Source of the DNA: Corynebacterium caspium DSM 44850
Lineage (GTDB): Bacteria; Actinomycetota; Actinomycetes; Mycobacteriales; Mycobacteriaceae
Length of the DNA stretch: 64,000 nucleotides
Direction: 5' to 3'
Assembly: GCF_030440555.1 (NCBI RefSeq)
Contig: NZ_CP047118.1
Span: forward strand, 62,001 to 126,000
Below are positions 52,229-63,989 of the stretch, piece after piece (the first letter of the stretch is position 1; each line of letters opens with the position of its first letter). The notes under the pieces are model-generated. The model worked only from the letters and a program-made list of their open reading frames with translations, did no database searches and was not told the origin of the DNA. The translations under genes were made by a program, and so were the position numbers.

Positions 52229-52265
52229 AACCCGCCGGTAGTGCAAAATAAACCGGCGGGTTTTG
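52229..52265 (+). terminator. Terminator between ybaB and recR
   Basis: Perfect 11-bp stem AACCCGCCGGT / ACCGGCGGGTT, 12-nt loop, then TTTTG. recR starts 36 bp later, so recR needs partial read-through or its own promoter. Confidence 0.8.
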
Positions 52266-52301
52266 TGCTGATAACCTGCAAAATTTGGAAGGAAAACCAC
52301 T

Positions 52302-52958
52302 GTGTTCGAAGGACCGCTGCAAGATCTAATCGATGAGCTCTCTCGACTCCCTGGCATCGGGCCCAAGAGTGCGCAGCGGATTGCTTTCCACCTGCTCACA
52401 GTGGAATCAGAAGATATTAACCGGCTCACCACCGCACTTTTAGCGCTAAGAGACGGGGTAACTTTTTGTCGCATCTGCTGCAATATTGCCCAAACTGAGG
52501 TTTGTCGTATCTGTGCAGATTCCGGCCGAGATTCCAACCTGATCTGTGTCGTCGAAGAACCAAAAGATATTCAAGTAATTGAGCGCACTGGCGAATATAA
52601 TGGCCGCTACCATGTTCTAGGCGGCGCTTTAGATCCACTAGCTAATATTGGGCCTAGAAATCTCAATATTTCCCAATTATTACAGCGCATTGGTGGGATA
52701 TTGCCGGATCGGGAATTAGCAGATTCCACCCCCGAAAATCCGCTATTTGAACCCGCCCCAGAAATTCGGGAAGTAATTTTAGCCACCGACCCCAATACTG
52801 AAGGCGAAGCCACCGCTGCCTATTTAGTGCGGTTACTGCGCGATTTCCCCGAACTTATAATCTCAAAGCTTGCCTCCGGAATGCCTTTGGGCGGGGATCT
52901 AGAATTCGTAGATGAATTAACCCTATCCCGCGCCCTTTCCGGACGCCTCACAGTTTAA
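52302..52958 (+). CDS. recR: Recombination protein RecR
   Basis: A 218-aa DNA-binding protein of the RecFOR pathway. Helix-hairpin-helix [17 protein letters not shown], a four-Cys zinc finger ([19 protein letters not shown]) and a Toprim domain starting [16 protein letters not shown] start behind GGAAGGAAA. Confidence 0.95.
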   Translation: MFEGPLQDLIDELSRLPGIGPKSAQRIAFHLLTVESEDINRLTTALLALRDGVTFCRICCNIAQTEVCRICADSGRDSNLICVVEEPKDIQVIERTGEYNGRYHVLGGALDPLANIGPRNLNISQLLQRIGGILPDRELADSTPENPLFEPAPEIREVILATDPNTEGEATAAYLVRLLRDFPELIISKLASGMPLGGDLEFVDELTLSRALSGRLTV

Positions 52959-52961
52959 AAT

Positions 52962-53729
52962 TTAAGCAAGCCGTTCTAAGCGCAGCCTATCTACTACTGG
53001 AATATCTAGCGCTGGTAATTCTGCTAATGGAATTCCTAGCGCACGGGCTAATAATAAGTCAGCTAATTGGGGATTTCGAGCTAAAACCGGGCCGTGCATA
53101 TAGGTGGCAATAATGCTGCCTTGGACCACCCCTTCAGGAGCACCCGCACCGCCTGTGGCACCACCTGCCGCGCCCGCAGCACCAGCACCGCCAGCACCGC
53201 CAGCACTTTGCTCAGCTGCGATACCGTTGCCTACACCTTGGGAAACAGTGGCCAGAGGTGCAGCTTTAGGTCCAAGGGAGGTAGCTCCGAGGTGGTTTTC
53301 AAAGCCAGTCAAAGGTTCAGTTAGCTCTGGTACCGCTGCTCGCAACGGCATGGAACGTAGTTCTCCAATAGCGCGTTTTTCCTGCGGAGAGGTAGAAATA
53401 TCTAGCAAACCTAAACCGGGCAGCCCATCGAAATCATTGCCTAAAATTTGCAAGCCGGCACAGATAGCCAATATGGGACGGCCAGCGTTTGCGGCTGCTT
53501 CAAGGCCGCCGTCGTTACGCAAATGCTCTAGTGCGATGCGTTGCGAGGCATCTTCGCCGCCGCCGAGAGTATAGACCGAGAGATCTGCAGGGATGGGGTC
53601 GCCAAGGTGTAGGGGAATAATTTCGGCTTCCATATGGCGCATGCGGGCGCGCTGTCGCAAAACTAAAGCATTGCCACTATCGCCATAGGTGCCAAGGACA
53701 TCTGGGAGAACTAAACCGATGCGAATCAT
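52962..53729 (-). CDS. gatD: Lipid II isoglutaminyl synthase, glutaminase subunit GatD
   Basis: A 255-aa class I glutamine amidotransferase that supplies ammonia to MurT to amidate the D-Glu of lipid II. Nucleophile in AICAGLQILG (Cys about 94) and catalytic His in TYMHGPVLARNP. An insert of about 30 residues of Gly/Ala (AGGAGGAGAAGAAGG) lies before the His region and is likely a disordered loop. Its ATG overlaps the murT stop by one base (TAATG). Confidence 0.92.
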   Translation of the reverse strand: MIRIGLVLPDVLGTYGDSGNALVLRQRARMRHMEAEIIPLHLGDPIPADLSVYTLGGGEDASQRIALEHLRNDGGLEAAANAGRPILAICAGLQILGNDFDGLPGLGLLDISTSPQEKRAIGELRSMPLRAAVPELTEPLTGFENHLGATSLGPKAAPLATVSQGVGNGIAAEQSAGGAGGAGAAGAAGGATGGAGAPEGVVQGSIIATYMHGPVLARNPQLADLLLARALGIPLAELPALDIPVVDRLRLERLA

Positions 53730-55003
53730 TATTGCTCCTGGGGGGTGGAATTCTTTGCGAGGGCGCGGGTGAGATCCCGAAAAGCGGTGTAATTAGCTAA
53801 TACTTCCACCCGGCCAGGCGGGCAGGCCCTAATCGCATCAAGGGGGTTAATATGCAGCTCATGGGCTATTTCGCCATAAGTTAAGCGCACTGCTAAATCA
53901 GCTCCGCGCTCCCCTGAGGCTTGCACAGCTATATCTTCAAAATCTTCAAAGGTTACATCCCACAGCCAAGATAAATCTTCCCCATCAGCTACTTGGCCAT
54001 TAACCGCAATCACCACCCCATCTGCACTGCGATCAATCATGGTTAAGGCTTCTTGCCAGCCGGCCGGATTTTTAGCTAATAAAAGATGTAACTGGCGGCC
54101 TTCAAAATTCACAGTGGAATAGCGCCCAGCCACCGTATCGACGGCCTCCACTGCAGCTATTGCCGCAGCTACAGGCACCTGATAGGCCGTAACTGCGCAG
54201 GCAATAGCTTGGGCAGCATTGCCGCGATTAGCTCTGCCAGGCAAAGTTAAGGATAAAGGCAACGCACCTGCAGGGGTGTGTAGATGGGTTTCATCTACTT
54301 TCCAAGTAGGTTCTGGGCGACGAAATTCTCGACCATCGGGAAGAGGTTTTATGGCATACCAATCCTGCCCATTTCGCACCACATGGCCTCCGGTGCGCGG
54401 GCAAGATACGGAATCCCCAGTCCAGCCAGCCCCGGCAGAAACCCACACCGTATTGGGATGATCAAAAGCCACAGAAGTAATTAGGACATCATCACAATTG
54501 GCAATAACTAGCATTTCTGGGTGGGCATTTACCGCCCCACGCAGCGCTTTTTCAATAGAGTTAATTTCACCCACCCGGTCCAACTGGTCGCGGGAAAGAT
54601 TTAACAGCACCAAAGCTTCAGGGTGGAGTTGGGCTGCAACATGGGGTACGTGTAATTCATCAACTTCTAGCACAGTATGGGTGGCTTTGGGGTCAGCCAG
54701 CAATGCAGAAATAATGCCGGCGTCCATATTATCGCCGCCTTCATTACTAGCTACGCTGAATTGAGTACGCAGCGCAGCAACTACCATCCGGGTGGTAGTG
54801 GACTTGCCATTTGTGCCAGTGACCAGCACCGTTGGCCGGCCGGCAAGAGAAGTCAAAATAGTGGGATCAAGCGCTTGGGCTACTAAACCACCAATCATGC
54901 CACCAGCCCCACGTCCGGTAGCGCGAGAAGCAGTAGTGGCAAGACGCGCAGCAGCTTTGGCAGCCGCCGAGCGCACACGACGCACAGCAGAGGGAAGACT
55001 CAT
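53729..55003 (-). CDS. murT: Lipid II isoglutaminyl synthase, MurT subunit
   Basis: A 424-aa Mur-ligase-type enzyme. ATP loop VTGTNGKSTTTRM (about 61-73), a central domain, and the C-terminal DUF1727 domain ending near PPGRVEVLANYTAF. Some MurT proteins carry a four-Cys zinc ribbon; here only CPRTGGH and the AICAGL-free region can be seen, so the ribbon looks reduced. With GatD it makes D-isoglutamine in peptidoglycan. TACCCT ends 7 nt before the ATG. Confidence 0.93.
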   Translation of the reverse strand: MSLPSAVRRVRSAAAKAAARLATTASRATGRGAGGMIGGLVAQALDPTILTSLAGRPTVLVTGTNGKSTTTRMVVAALRTQFSVASNEGGDNMDAGIISALLADPKATHTVLEVDELHVPHVAAQLHPEALVLLNLSRDQLDRVGEINSIEKALRGAVNAHPEMLVIANCDDVLITSVAFDHPNTVWVSAGAGWTGDSVSCPRTGGHVVRNGQDWYAIKPLPDGREFRRPEPTWKVDETHLHTPAGALPLSLTLPGRANRGNAAQAIACAVTAYQVPVAAAIAAVEAVDTVAGRYSTVNFEGRQLHLLLAKNPAGWQEALTMIDRSADGVVIAVNGQVADGEDLSWLWDVTFEDFEDIAVQASGERGADLAVRLTYGEIAHELHINPLDAIRACPPGRVEVLANYTAFRDLTRALAKNSTPQEQ

Positions 55004-55053
55004 GTGCCAAAGGGTAGTCGCGCCGGGGCTTCGGCGGGAATGCCGCGCTTAAA

Positions 55054-56445
55054 TTAACTGCTAAAGATAGGTTTCTTAGCGACAGATCGGCGCTCTTGGC
55101 AAGCTTTTAAGAACTCTGCATCGTTAATTAGCGGAATATTTTTCCTTTGAGCATGTAATGGTTTACCTACTAAATCCGTAGTTTTATTGCAGACCACTAA
55201 GGAAGTCTGCCGGGTGAGTTTCTCCACATATTTCAACCCCGCTGCCACCCCGGCTTCCACTAGCAGCACCGGATCTAATAGCACCTCTGGGGCCACAGTG
55301 AATTCCATCCCCGGCAATAGCTCTTCGCCGGGCTGATAAATACCCGGATTATCCTTAGTGGCAGCCTTTTCATGAGCGCGCACCATCGCCGTGGGTAACT
55401 GTAAACCGGCTCTATTAGCAGCAAGTTCTGCAATTTCGCGACTAGCAATAATTTCTGGCCCAAATTGGTCCTTAAGCAAGCGATATAATTGCGCCACCAT
55501 ATTGGTATGTGCCCGCGAAGTTACCTGCTCTGATAAGGCCGCCCGCTTCAAAGAAGCCACCGGACTAGGCGTATCTACCCCTAATTCCATAGCCATCGCT
55601 GCCGGACGAATATCGTTACTAAAAATCCCAGCTCGACGCATCGAAGCCAAAGTATCTACGATGCCTCGCGGAACCGGAACATGGCCTACTCGCTGTTGCT
55701 TATTTTTAGCTGCCTTGCCATTTTCAGCCCGGTTATTCCCACCGCGAGCCTTAGCCCGATTAGCGCGCGCCGCCGCATTCATCGCCCGACGCCCTTCAGA
55801 AACAATAAAACCCCAAGTAGTAGGCGCATCGTGCACTATCAACGTGCGACCATCAATTAGCAGACCTAATTTTTTCAACACACTGGCAAAAGATTTGCCA
55901 TGCCCAATCCGTTCTGGACTTAACCCATGCATGTGCACTGGCCCCGGAATAACGTCTGGACCAGGGTTAATGATCTCATGATAGGACTCCACCACGGTAG
56001 TCATATCAGCTGCTAAAACTAGGGCATCGATGGAAACAATCCGAGAAGACCCCGGATGAATCCCGGTAGTTCCCAAAGTGAGCACCACATAGGGGGCTTC
56101 TGGATGTGTTAATGGGGTTTCTGGAGGTGTACCAGTAGCGCGGGTGCGCCGCGGTCGCTGTTGTGCCTGGTTACGACGCCGCCCGCCGCGACTCCGCCGC
56201 CGCGGCCCAGTTGCCGTGGCCGTGGTAATGCCGGTGCCAGCGGTGGTGCCAGCGGTGACCGTAGTGGTGCCGTTACTGCTGCTACCAGCGTTGCTGTTAC
56301 CGCCAGCGCCGGTGGTATTTGCATTTGAGGCAGCATTGCTACGGGCTTTAGCCCGCGCTTGATTGCGGTTTCGGCTATTTTTGGCGCCGTTTTGCCGTCT
56401 ATTAGCTGCCTTATTCTGCTGCTTAAGGTTGTCCTGCTTCTCCAT
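55054..56445 (-). CDS. DEDDh-exonuclease-like protein with BRCT-like end, active site lost
   Basis: A 463-aa protein. Residues 1-110 are disordered, rich in Asn/Arg/Ala then Gly/Thr, with basic runs (RRRSRGGRRRNQ) fit for RNA or DNA binding. Residues about 118-335 follow the DnaQ exonuclease pattern, but the first DxE reads LTLGTTG, the middle Asp region reads VHDAPTTWGF and the last acid is Asn (RAHTNMVAQLY). Residues about 375-455 resemble a BRCT domain (TSLVVCNKTTD, AQRKNIPLIND). Hence probably a binding protein, not a nuclease. Confidence 0.7.
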   Translation of the reverse strand: MEKQDNLKQQNKAANRRQNGAKNSRNRNQARAKARSNAASNANTTGAGGNSNAGSSSNGTTTVTAGTTAGTGITTATATGPRRRSRGGRRRNQAQQRPRRTRATGTPPETPLTHPEAPYVVLTLGTTGIHPGSSRIVSIDALVLAADMTTVVESYHEIINPGPDVIPGPVHMHGLSPERIGHGKSFASVLKKLGLLIDGRTLIVHDAPTTWGFIVSEGRRAMNAAARANRAKARGGNNRAENGKAAKNKQQRVGHVPVPRGIVDTLASMRRAGIFSNDIRPAAMAMELGVDTPSPVASLKRAALSEQVTSRAHTNMVAQLYRLLKDQFGPEIIASREIAELAANRAGLQLPTAMVRAHEKAATKDNPGIYQPGEELLPGMEFTVAPEVLLDPVLLVEAGVAAGLKYVEKLTRQTSLVVCNKTTDLVGKPLHAQRKNIPLINDAEFLKACQERRSVAKKPIFSS

Positions 56446-56530
56446 TAGTTATCGAGCATAGCCGGCTTCCCGGACAAGCTTGCGAGCAGCCGGTATCCGC
56501 GAAAAATTATGCCCCTTGCAGCCACTGAAA

Positions 56531-57670
56531 TCACTGCCCTAAATACCAGTACAAGGCCACAGCGACCAGGATTAATAGCACTAATGGAATTAGCCATATT
56601 AAATGCCGGCTGCCGTTTTCTTTTTCCGTTTGTCGCAGGCCGGAATAAAAAGGTTGCGGAGTGTGTGGATTTCCGCCCAAAAGCGGTACTGCAGCCGGCT
56701 CAGCAGGTTCTGCAGCATCCGCAGCATCCACCACTGCAGCATCCACCACTGCATCCGTCGCCGCCGCAGCCTCGGCAGCCTCGGCCATTTCCACCAGCAC
56801 GGGCTTGCCTGTAGGAGTCATTGCTAGCATCGCCGGGGAGGTAACCGGGCGCAGATTTCCCTCGGGATCAGCAGGGAGGGGATCAGCGGCGGTATCTGCT
56901 CCCATAGTGACCACCCAAGTGCCAGTGGCTGCATCTACTACCGGGAATTGTCCGGTATGTAAATCATAAGGTTCGATAGCTGGGAGGGGATTAATTTGTG
57001 GTTCCAAGGCTTCTTCGCTCAGTTCTGCAACGGGAGCTAATGCCACTAAAACTGCCTCTGCCAGCACGAATAGCCGCGCAATTGGAATTAAACCGAGGGC
57101 TTCATAGTGTTTTATCACCTCGATTATGGCTGCAGAATCTGCTGCTGTGAGCGGTCCTACTACGCGGTCATTAAGGCTTAAAACTACGGTTTCATTGAGC
57201 ACACTTGCTGTTGCTAGCCACTGTGAGGGAGAGGCCCCCACTGGCAGTGCCGTGCTATCGCCGCTGCTGGTATCGACGGTGCGCAATGGGCCAGCGGGAA
57301 GCAGTGCCCAGGGTTTTGTGGGCGGAAAATTTTGCGGAATGATTATGCCGGGGGCCGGAAAGTGCAATATGGCTTTAATGCCACTATTTTCTTCCATGCT
57401 CACAGTGGCGGTTACTTCGGGGGAAAAACCTTGTTGGGCTAGGTATTCCAGTTGGGGGTAGTGCTCGCGGAAATCCTGTGGCAAGCGGCCGATGCGGGTG
57501 CGACCGTGGCGTACTAAAAAGCCCCCTGTGGAGTTATCCGGCAGCACGCTTAAGGACAGTGTGGGGGTGTCGATAAGCGAGAAAAGCATGGTAGTGGCGC
57601 CGCCAATTAGCGGAACCTTGGTGCCGCCGCCTTGGGTAAAAGCGGGTAGGGGATAGGTAGATACGCTCAC
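56531..57670 (-). CDS. Tail-anchored membrane protein of unknown function
   Basis: A 379-aa protein with a long soluble part and one C-terminal helix (about 358-377, LIWLIPLVLLILVAVALYW). Beta-rich N-terminal half with RTRIGRLPQDFREHYPQ; an Ala/Glu/Asp low-complexity region (about 295-330) precedes the anchor. I do not recognise the family. GTG start; its AGGAGG lies in the right arm of a long hairpin (57672-57720) next to the end of leuA. Confidence 0.65.
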   Translation of the reverse strand: MSVSTYPLPAFTQGGGTKVPLIGGATTMLFSLIDTPTLSLSVLPDNSTGGFLVRHGRTRIGRLPQDFREHYPQLEYLAQQGFSPEVTATVSMEENSGIKAILHFPAPGIIIPQNFPPTKPWALLPAGPLRTVDTSSGDSTALPVGASPSQWLATASVLNETVVLSLNDRVVGPLTAADSAAIIEVIKHYEALGLIPIARLFVLAEAVLVALAPVAELSEEALEPQINPLPAIEPYDLHTGQFPVVDAATGTWVVTMGADTAADPLPADPEGNLRPVTSPAMLAMTPTGKPVLVEMAEAAEAAAATDAVVDAAVVDAADAAEPAEPAAVPLLGGNPHTPQPFYSGLRQTEKENGSRHLIWLIPLVLLILVAVALYWYLGQ

Positions 57671-57671
57671 A

Positions 57672-57720
57672 AAATTGCCTCCTGATCGTTAGATATGGAT
57701 TCTAACGCAGGAGGCAATTT
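57672..57720 (-). promoter_or_regulatory. Terminator-like hairpin that holds the next gene's RBS
   Basis: On the minus strand a 13-bp stem (AAATTGCCTCCTG with CAGGAGGCAATTT) is topped by a 7-bp stem (CGTTAGA / TCTAACG). It starts 33 nt after the leuA stop and ends in TTTT. The AGGAGG of the downstream gene, 7 nt from its GTG, is fully paired in the stem. Confidence 0.7.
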
Positions 57721-57753
57721 AGCGGTTTAAAGCGGTTTAATGCAGTTTAGATT

Positions 57754-59604
<1,851 letters not shown>

Positions 59605-59751
59605 TTAATTTTTAAAGTTTTAAGCGGGAGATTTTTAAACAGGTCCCTAGTATGAATTCTCAAACGCTATGGGTGTGCGTTTATTTTCTCCGCTACCTTT
59701 AAGCCCCCTGGGTGTGGTGGCTGGCGGATGCGGTTTGTATTAAAGATAACC

Positions 59752-59832
59752 TGCACCAACAGCCGGCAACACAACTACCGCGACGGGGCGCCGGCCGTTG
59801 TGTGGCCTTAAATTAGAGCCCGTCGCGGTTAA
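59752..59832 (-). promoter_or_regulatory. leuA attenuation region
   Basis: Competing pairings on the minus strand: CCGCGACGGG (in the leader peptide end) with CCCGTCGCGG; ACACAAC with GTTGTGT; and CAACGGCCGGC with GCCGGCTGTTG. Ribosome stalling on the Leu codons would decide which forms. No long U-run follows, so control may act on translation or Rho-type ending. Confidence 0.5.
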
Positions 59833-59860
59833 GAAGAAGTCGGTTAATCCGCGGCAACAT
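59813..59860 (-). CDS. leuL: leuA leader peptide
   Basis: 15 residues, M-L-P-R-I-N-R-L-L-L-N-R-D-G-L, with three successive CTT leucine codons (rare-type) at 8-10 and five Leu in all. TATAGT (59873-59868) ends 7 nt before the ATG, so it is leaderless. Position and Leu run fit attenuation of leuA by charged tRNA-Leu, known from other actinobacteria. Confidence 0.75.
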   Translation of the reverse strand: MLPRINRLLLNRDGL

Positions 59861-59867
59861 GGCGCCA

Positions 59868-59873
59868 ACTATA
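59868..59873 (-). promoter_or_regulatory. -10 box of the leuL-leuA transcript
   Basis: TATAGT, 7 nt before the leader peptide ATG. The -35 region (TGCACT) is weak. Confidence 0.55.
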
Positions 59874-59888
59874 GCGCATAAACTGCAG

Positions 59889-60743
59889 CTAGTGCACGCC
59901 GCGCCGTGATAACACCACCGTGGCTACCACCATCGCCAATAGGGCTAGGGCCATAGTCGCCCAGCCGGCGAAAGAATTTACTTGGAATTTTTCTCCTAAA
60001 ACTGCATATCCCAAGGCAAAAGCCACAATAGGTTCAGTGATAGTCATCGCAGGTAAAGAATTTTTTAAGGCCCCGGCATTAAAACTATATTGCTGGGTAA
60101 TAGTGCCTAAGATTGCCCCCGCAATTAAGGCATAAGTTTCCCAACCAGAAAGCAAACCTAGCCAGCCTTCGTGCACCGTGTTATCAGTAAAAGCTTTAGA
60201 AAGTACGGCCACATAACCAAATATCCCCCCAGTGACAATCCCTAAAATTAGGGCTCTTTCATTACGGATCAGATATTTAGCCAGCCTAGCTAAAGCCCCC
60301 AAAATCACCGCCCCAATTGCCAAAGAAATCAACCAACTCTTAAGCGGCGGATGCACAATTCCAGCACTAGGACGCCCCAATAACACCAACACCGCTACCG
60401 CTACAGTGAGCAGGCCTGCCCAAAAAATCTCACTTCGATTCATGCGCCGGCCATCGTAATGCGCAGAAAGTGGCAAGGTAAACATTAAAGATAAAACCAA
60501 AATTGGTTGCACAATAAGCAAAGTGCCAAAACCTAAAGCCAAAATTTGCAAGCCATAACCTAAAAGTGCCGTGCTAGTGCCAGCCCACCACAGCGGCCGT
60601 CGCACCGCTGCCCAGAGTGGATCGCCAGCAAGGGAACCATCGGCAGTAGCACTTTCTGCAATACGATGGCGCACCACAGTGCCCCACGCAATAGTGAGCG
60701 CAGAAAGCAACGCGAAGAACACAGCTAGCAGATTTGAATGCAC
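59889..60743 (-). CDS. DMT-family membrane transporter
   Basis: A 284-aa membrane protein with about ten helices in two EamA-like halves; helix 1 starts right at the N-terminus (LLAVFFALLSALTIAWG) and the later part has NAGALKNSLPAMTITEPIVAFALGY, the repeat-2 signature. Substrate unknown. I choose GTG 60743, 7 nt after TAGGCT; a TTG at 60863 would add 40 residues made from a 12-bp tandem repeat (GLAPGLAPGLA) and lies upstream of that promoter. The stop lies 29 bp before leuL. Confidence 0.78.
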   Translation of the reverse strand: MHSNLLAVFFALLSALTIAWGTVVRHRIAESATADGSLAGDPLWAAVRRPLWWAGTSTALLGYGLQILALGFGTLLIVQPILVLSLMFTLPLSAHYDGRRMNRSEIFWAGLLTVAVAVLVLLGRPSAGIVHPPLKSWLISLAIGAVILGALARLAKYLIRNERALILGIVTGGIFGYVAVLSKAFTDNTVHEGWLGLLSGWETYALIAGAILGTITQQYSFNAGALKNSLPAMTITEPIVAFALGYAVLGEKFQVNSFAGWATMALALLAMVVATVVLSRRGVH

Positions 60744-60823
60744 TTGGCTAAGCCTAGTCAGCCCAGCGGGGGTGAGCACGCGGGTATCCTGGGGCACGGT
60801 ACAACCCGGCGCTAGAACTAACG

Positions 60824-60883
60824 CTAGCCCCGGAGCTAGCCCCGGAGCTAGCCCCGCAATCAACCCCGCAACTAACCCCGGTG
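60824..60883. repeat. Five 12-bp tandem repeats
   Basis: CTAGCCCCGGAG twice exactly, then CTAGCCCCGCAA, TCAACCCCGCAA and CTAACCCCGGTG. They lie between the divergent DMT and lysC genes, 130 bp upstream of lysC. Confidence 0.75.
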
Positions 60884-61011
60884 GGATTACTTAAAGGTAG
60901 TTAATCTTTTGTACTAGAAATACGGCAGGTATTGTTTAAAAGAAGTCTGGATTTCCCTGATGGTGGCTAACCCCACAAATCACGAAGAGGTAGAAAGGCG
61001 GCCGGTAAAAT

Positions 61012-62277
61012 ATGGCCCTCATCGTGCAGAAATATGGCGGTTCCTCGCTAGAGAGCGCGGAACGAATTCGCAGTGTTGCAGAACGCATCGTAGCCACAAA
61101 AAAGCAGGGTAATGACGTTGTAGTGGTGTGCTCCGCAATGGGTGATACCACCGATGAACTGCTTGATTTAGCATCCCAAGTATCCCCGGTGCCCCCCGCC
61201 CGGGAAATGGATATGTTGCTTACTGCCGGCGAACGTATTTCCAACGCATTAGTTGCAATGGCTATTGATTCTTTGGGGGCAAAGGCACAGTCCTTTACTG
61301 GCTCCCAAGCAGGTGTACTAACCACCGAGCGCCACGGCAATGCCCGCATTGTGGAAGTAACCCCTGGTCGGGTGCGAGAAGCTTTAGATCAAGGCAAGAT
61401 TTGTATTGTCGCTGGTTTTCAAGGGGTTAATAAGGAAAGCCGGGATGTCACCACTTTAGGACGCGGCGGTTCAGATACCACCGCGGTGGCTCTCGCAGCA
61501 GCCTTGGGTGCCGATGTTTGTGAAATATATTCCGATGTAGATGGCGTTTATACCGCTGATCCGCGCATCGTTCCCACGGCTAAAAAACTAGAGAAAATTT
61601 GCTTTGAAGAAATGCTAGAGCTAGCTGCGGTTGGTTCCAAGATTTTGGTACTGCGCAGTGTGGAATACGCCCGCAATTTTAATGTGCCCTTGCGCGTGCG
61701 TTCTTCTTATAGCAATGATCCCGGCACTTTGATCATCGGTTCAATGGAGGATATTCCCGTGGAAGAAGCAGTACTTACCGGCGTCGCAACTGATAATTCA
61801 GAAGCCAAAATCACCGTTTTGGGTATTCCTGATAAACCCGGTGAGGCCGCCAAATTATTCCGGCTGCTAGCTGATGCGGAAATCAATATTGATATGGTGC
61901 TGCAAAATGTTTCCTCACTGCAGGACAACACCACCGATATCACTTTCACTTGCCCGCGTACCGACGGACCTCGCGCTATGGAACTAATACGTCGCCTACA
62001 AAAGGCAGGCTCTTGGGATAACGTGCAGTATGACGACCAAGTAGGCAAAGTTTCCCTAATTGGTGCGGGAATGAAATCCCACCCTGGGGTAACTGCAGAT
62101 TTCTTCGAAGCACTGCGCGATGTGGGCGTAAATATTGAGCTAATTTCTACCTCTGAAATCCGTATTTCGGTGCTGATTCGCCAAAATGATCTTGATAAAG
62201 CAGCCCGCGCTATCCACCACCGCTTCCAGCTCGACGGCGAAACCGAAGCTGTAGTTTATGCCGGTACTGGCCGCTAA
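61012..62277 (+). CDS. lysC: Aspartate kinase, alpha subunit
   Basis: A 421-aa kinase phosphorylating aspartate, the entry to lysine, threonine and methionine synthesis. N-terminal KYGGSSL, catalytic core with [15 protein letters not shown], then two ACT domains (about 262-330 and 345-415) with [19 protein letters not shown], the Lys+Thr binding loop where feedback-resistant changes map in C. glutamicum. AAAGG precedes the ATG. An in-frame internal start gives the beta subunit. Confidence 0.95.
   Translation: MALIVQKYGGSSLESAERIRSVAERIVATKKQGNDVVVVCSAMGDTTDELLDLASQVSPVPPAREMDMLLTAGERISNALVAMAIDSLGAKAQSFTGSQAGVLTTERHGNARIVEVTPGRVREALDQGKICIVAGFQGVNKESRDVTTLGRGGSDTTAVALAAALGADVCEIYSDVDGVYTADPRIVPTAKKLEKICFEEMLELAAVGSKILVLRSVEYARNFNVPLRVRSSYSNDPGTLIIGSMEDIPVEEAVLTGVATDNSEAKITVLGIPDKPGEAAKLFRLLADAEINIDMVLQNVSSLQDNTTDITFTCPRTDGPRAMELIRRLQKAGSWDNVQYDDQVGKVSLIGAGMKSHPGVTADFFEALRDVGVNIELISTSEIRISVLIRQNDLDKAARAIHHRFQLDGETEAVVYAGTGR
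61759..62277 (+). CDS. lysC: Aspartate kinase beta subunit (internal start in lysC)
   Basis: GTG 61759 (codon 250) follows GGAGG at 61746-61750 by 8 nt and gives a 172-aa regulatory subunit made of the two ACT domains, the size known in C. glutamicum. The alpha and beta chains form the feedback-controlled alpha2beta2 enzyme. Confidence 0.8.
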   Translation: MEEAVLTGVATDNSEAKITVLGIPDKPGEAAKLFRLLADAEINIDMVLQNVSSLQDNTTDITFTCPRTDGPRAMELIRRLQKAGSWDNVQYDDQVGKVSLIGAGMKSHPGVTADFFEALRDVGVNIELISTSEIRISVLIRQNDLDKAARAIHHRFQLDGETEAVVYAGTGR

Positions 62278-62314
62278 AAACCTCACCCGGCATCGCAACC
62301 ACCAGCTATTTTAG

Positions 62315-63901
<1,587 letters not shown>

Positions 63902-63970
63902 AACTGGTTAGGTTACCAGTGAGGGATAAAAGGTCATCGGAAAAGAGATTTGGGCAGGTCAGACTAAAGT

Positions 63971-63989
63971 TTAGGTTCGCCCTACCTGC
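63971..63989. promoter_or_regulatory. DtxR/IdeR-like iron box
   Basis: TTAGGTTCGCCCTACCTGC matches about 14 of 19 positions of the DtxR consensus (TTAGGTTAGSCTAACCTAA). Just before it CTAAA-G-TTTAG is a perfect inverted repeat (63964-63974). The target gene would lie to the right of the window; in related genomes the catalase gene follows sigC. Confidence 0.5.

Noticed and set aside
60744..60863. Tandem-repeat-coded N-terminus of the DMT transporter (GLAP repeats)
   Set aside because: TTG start, low-complexity sequence, and a better leaderless GTG lies at 60743 directly before helix 1.
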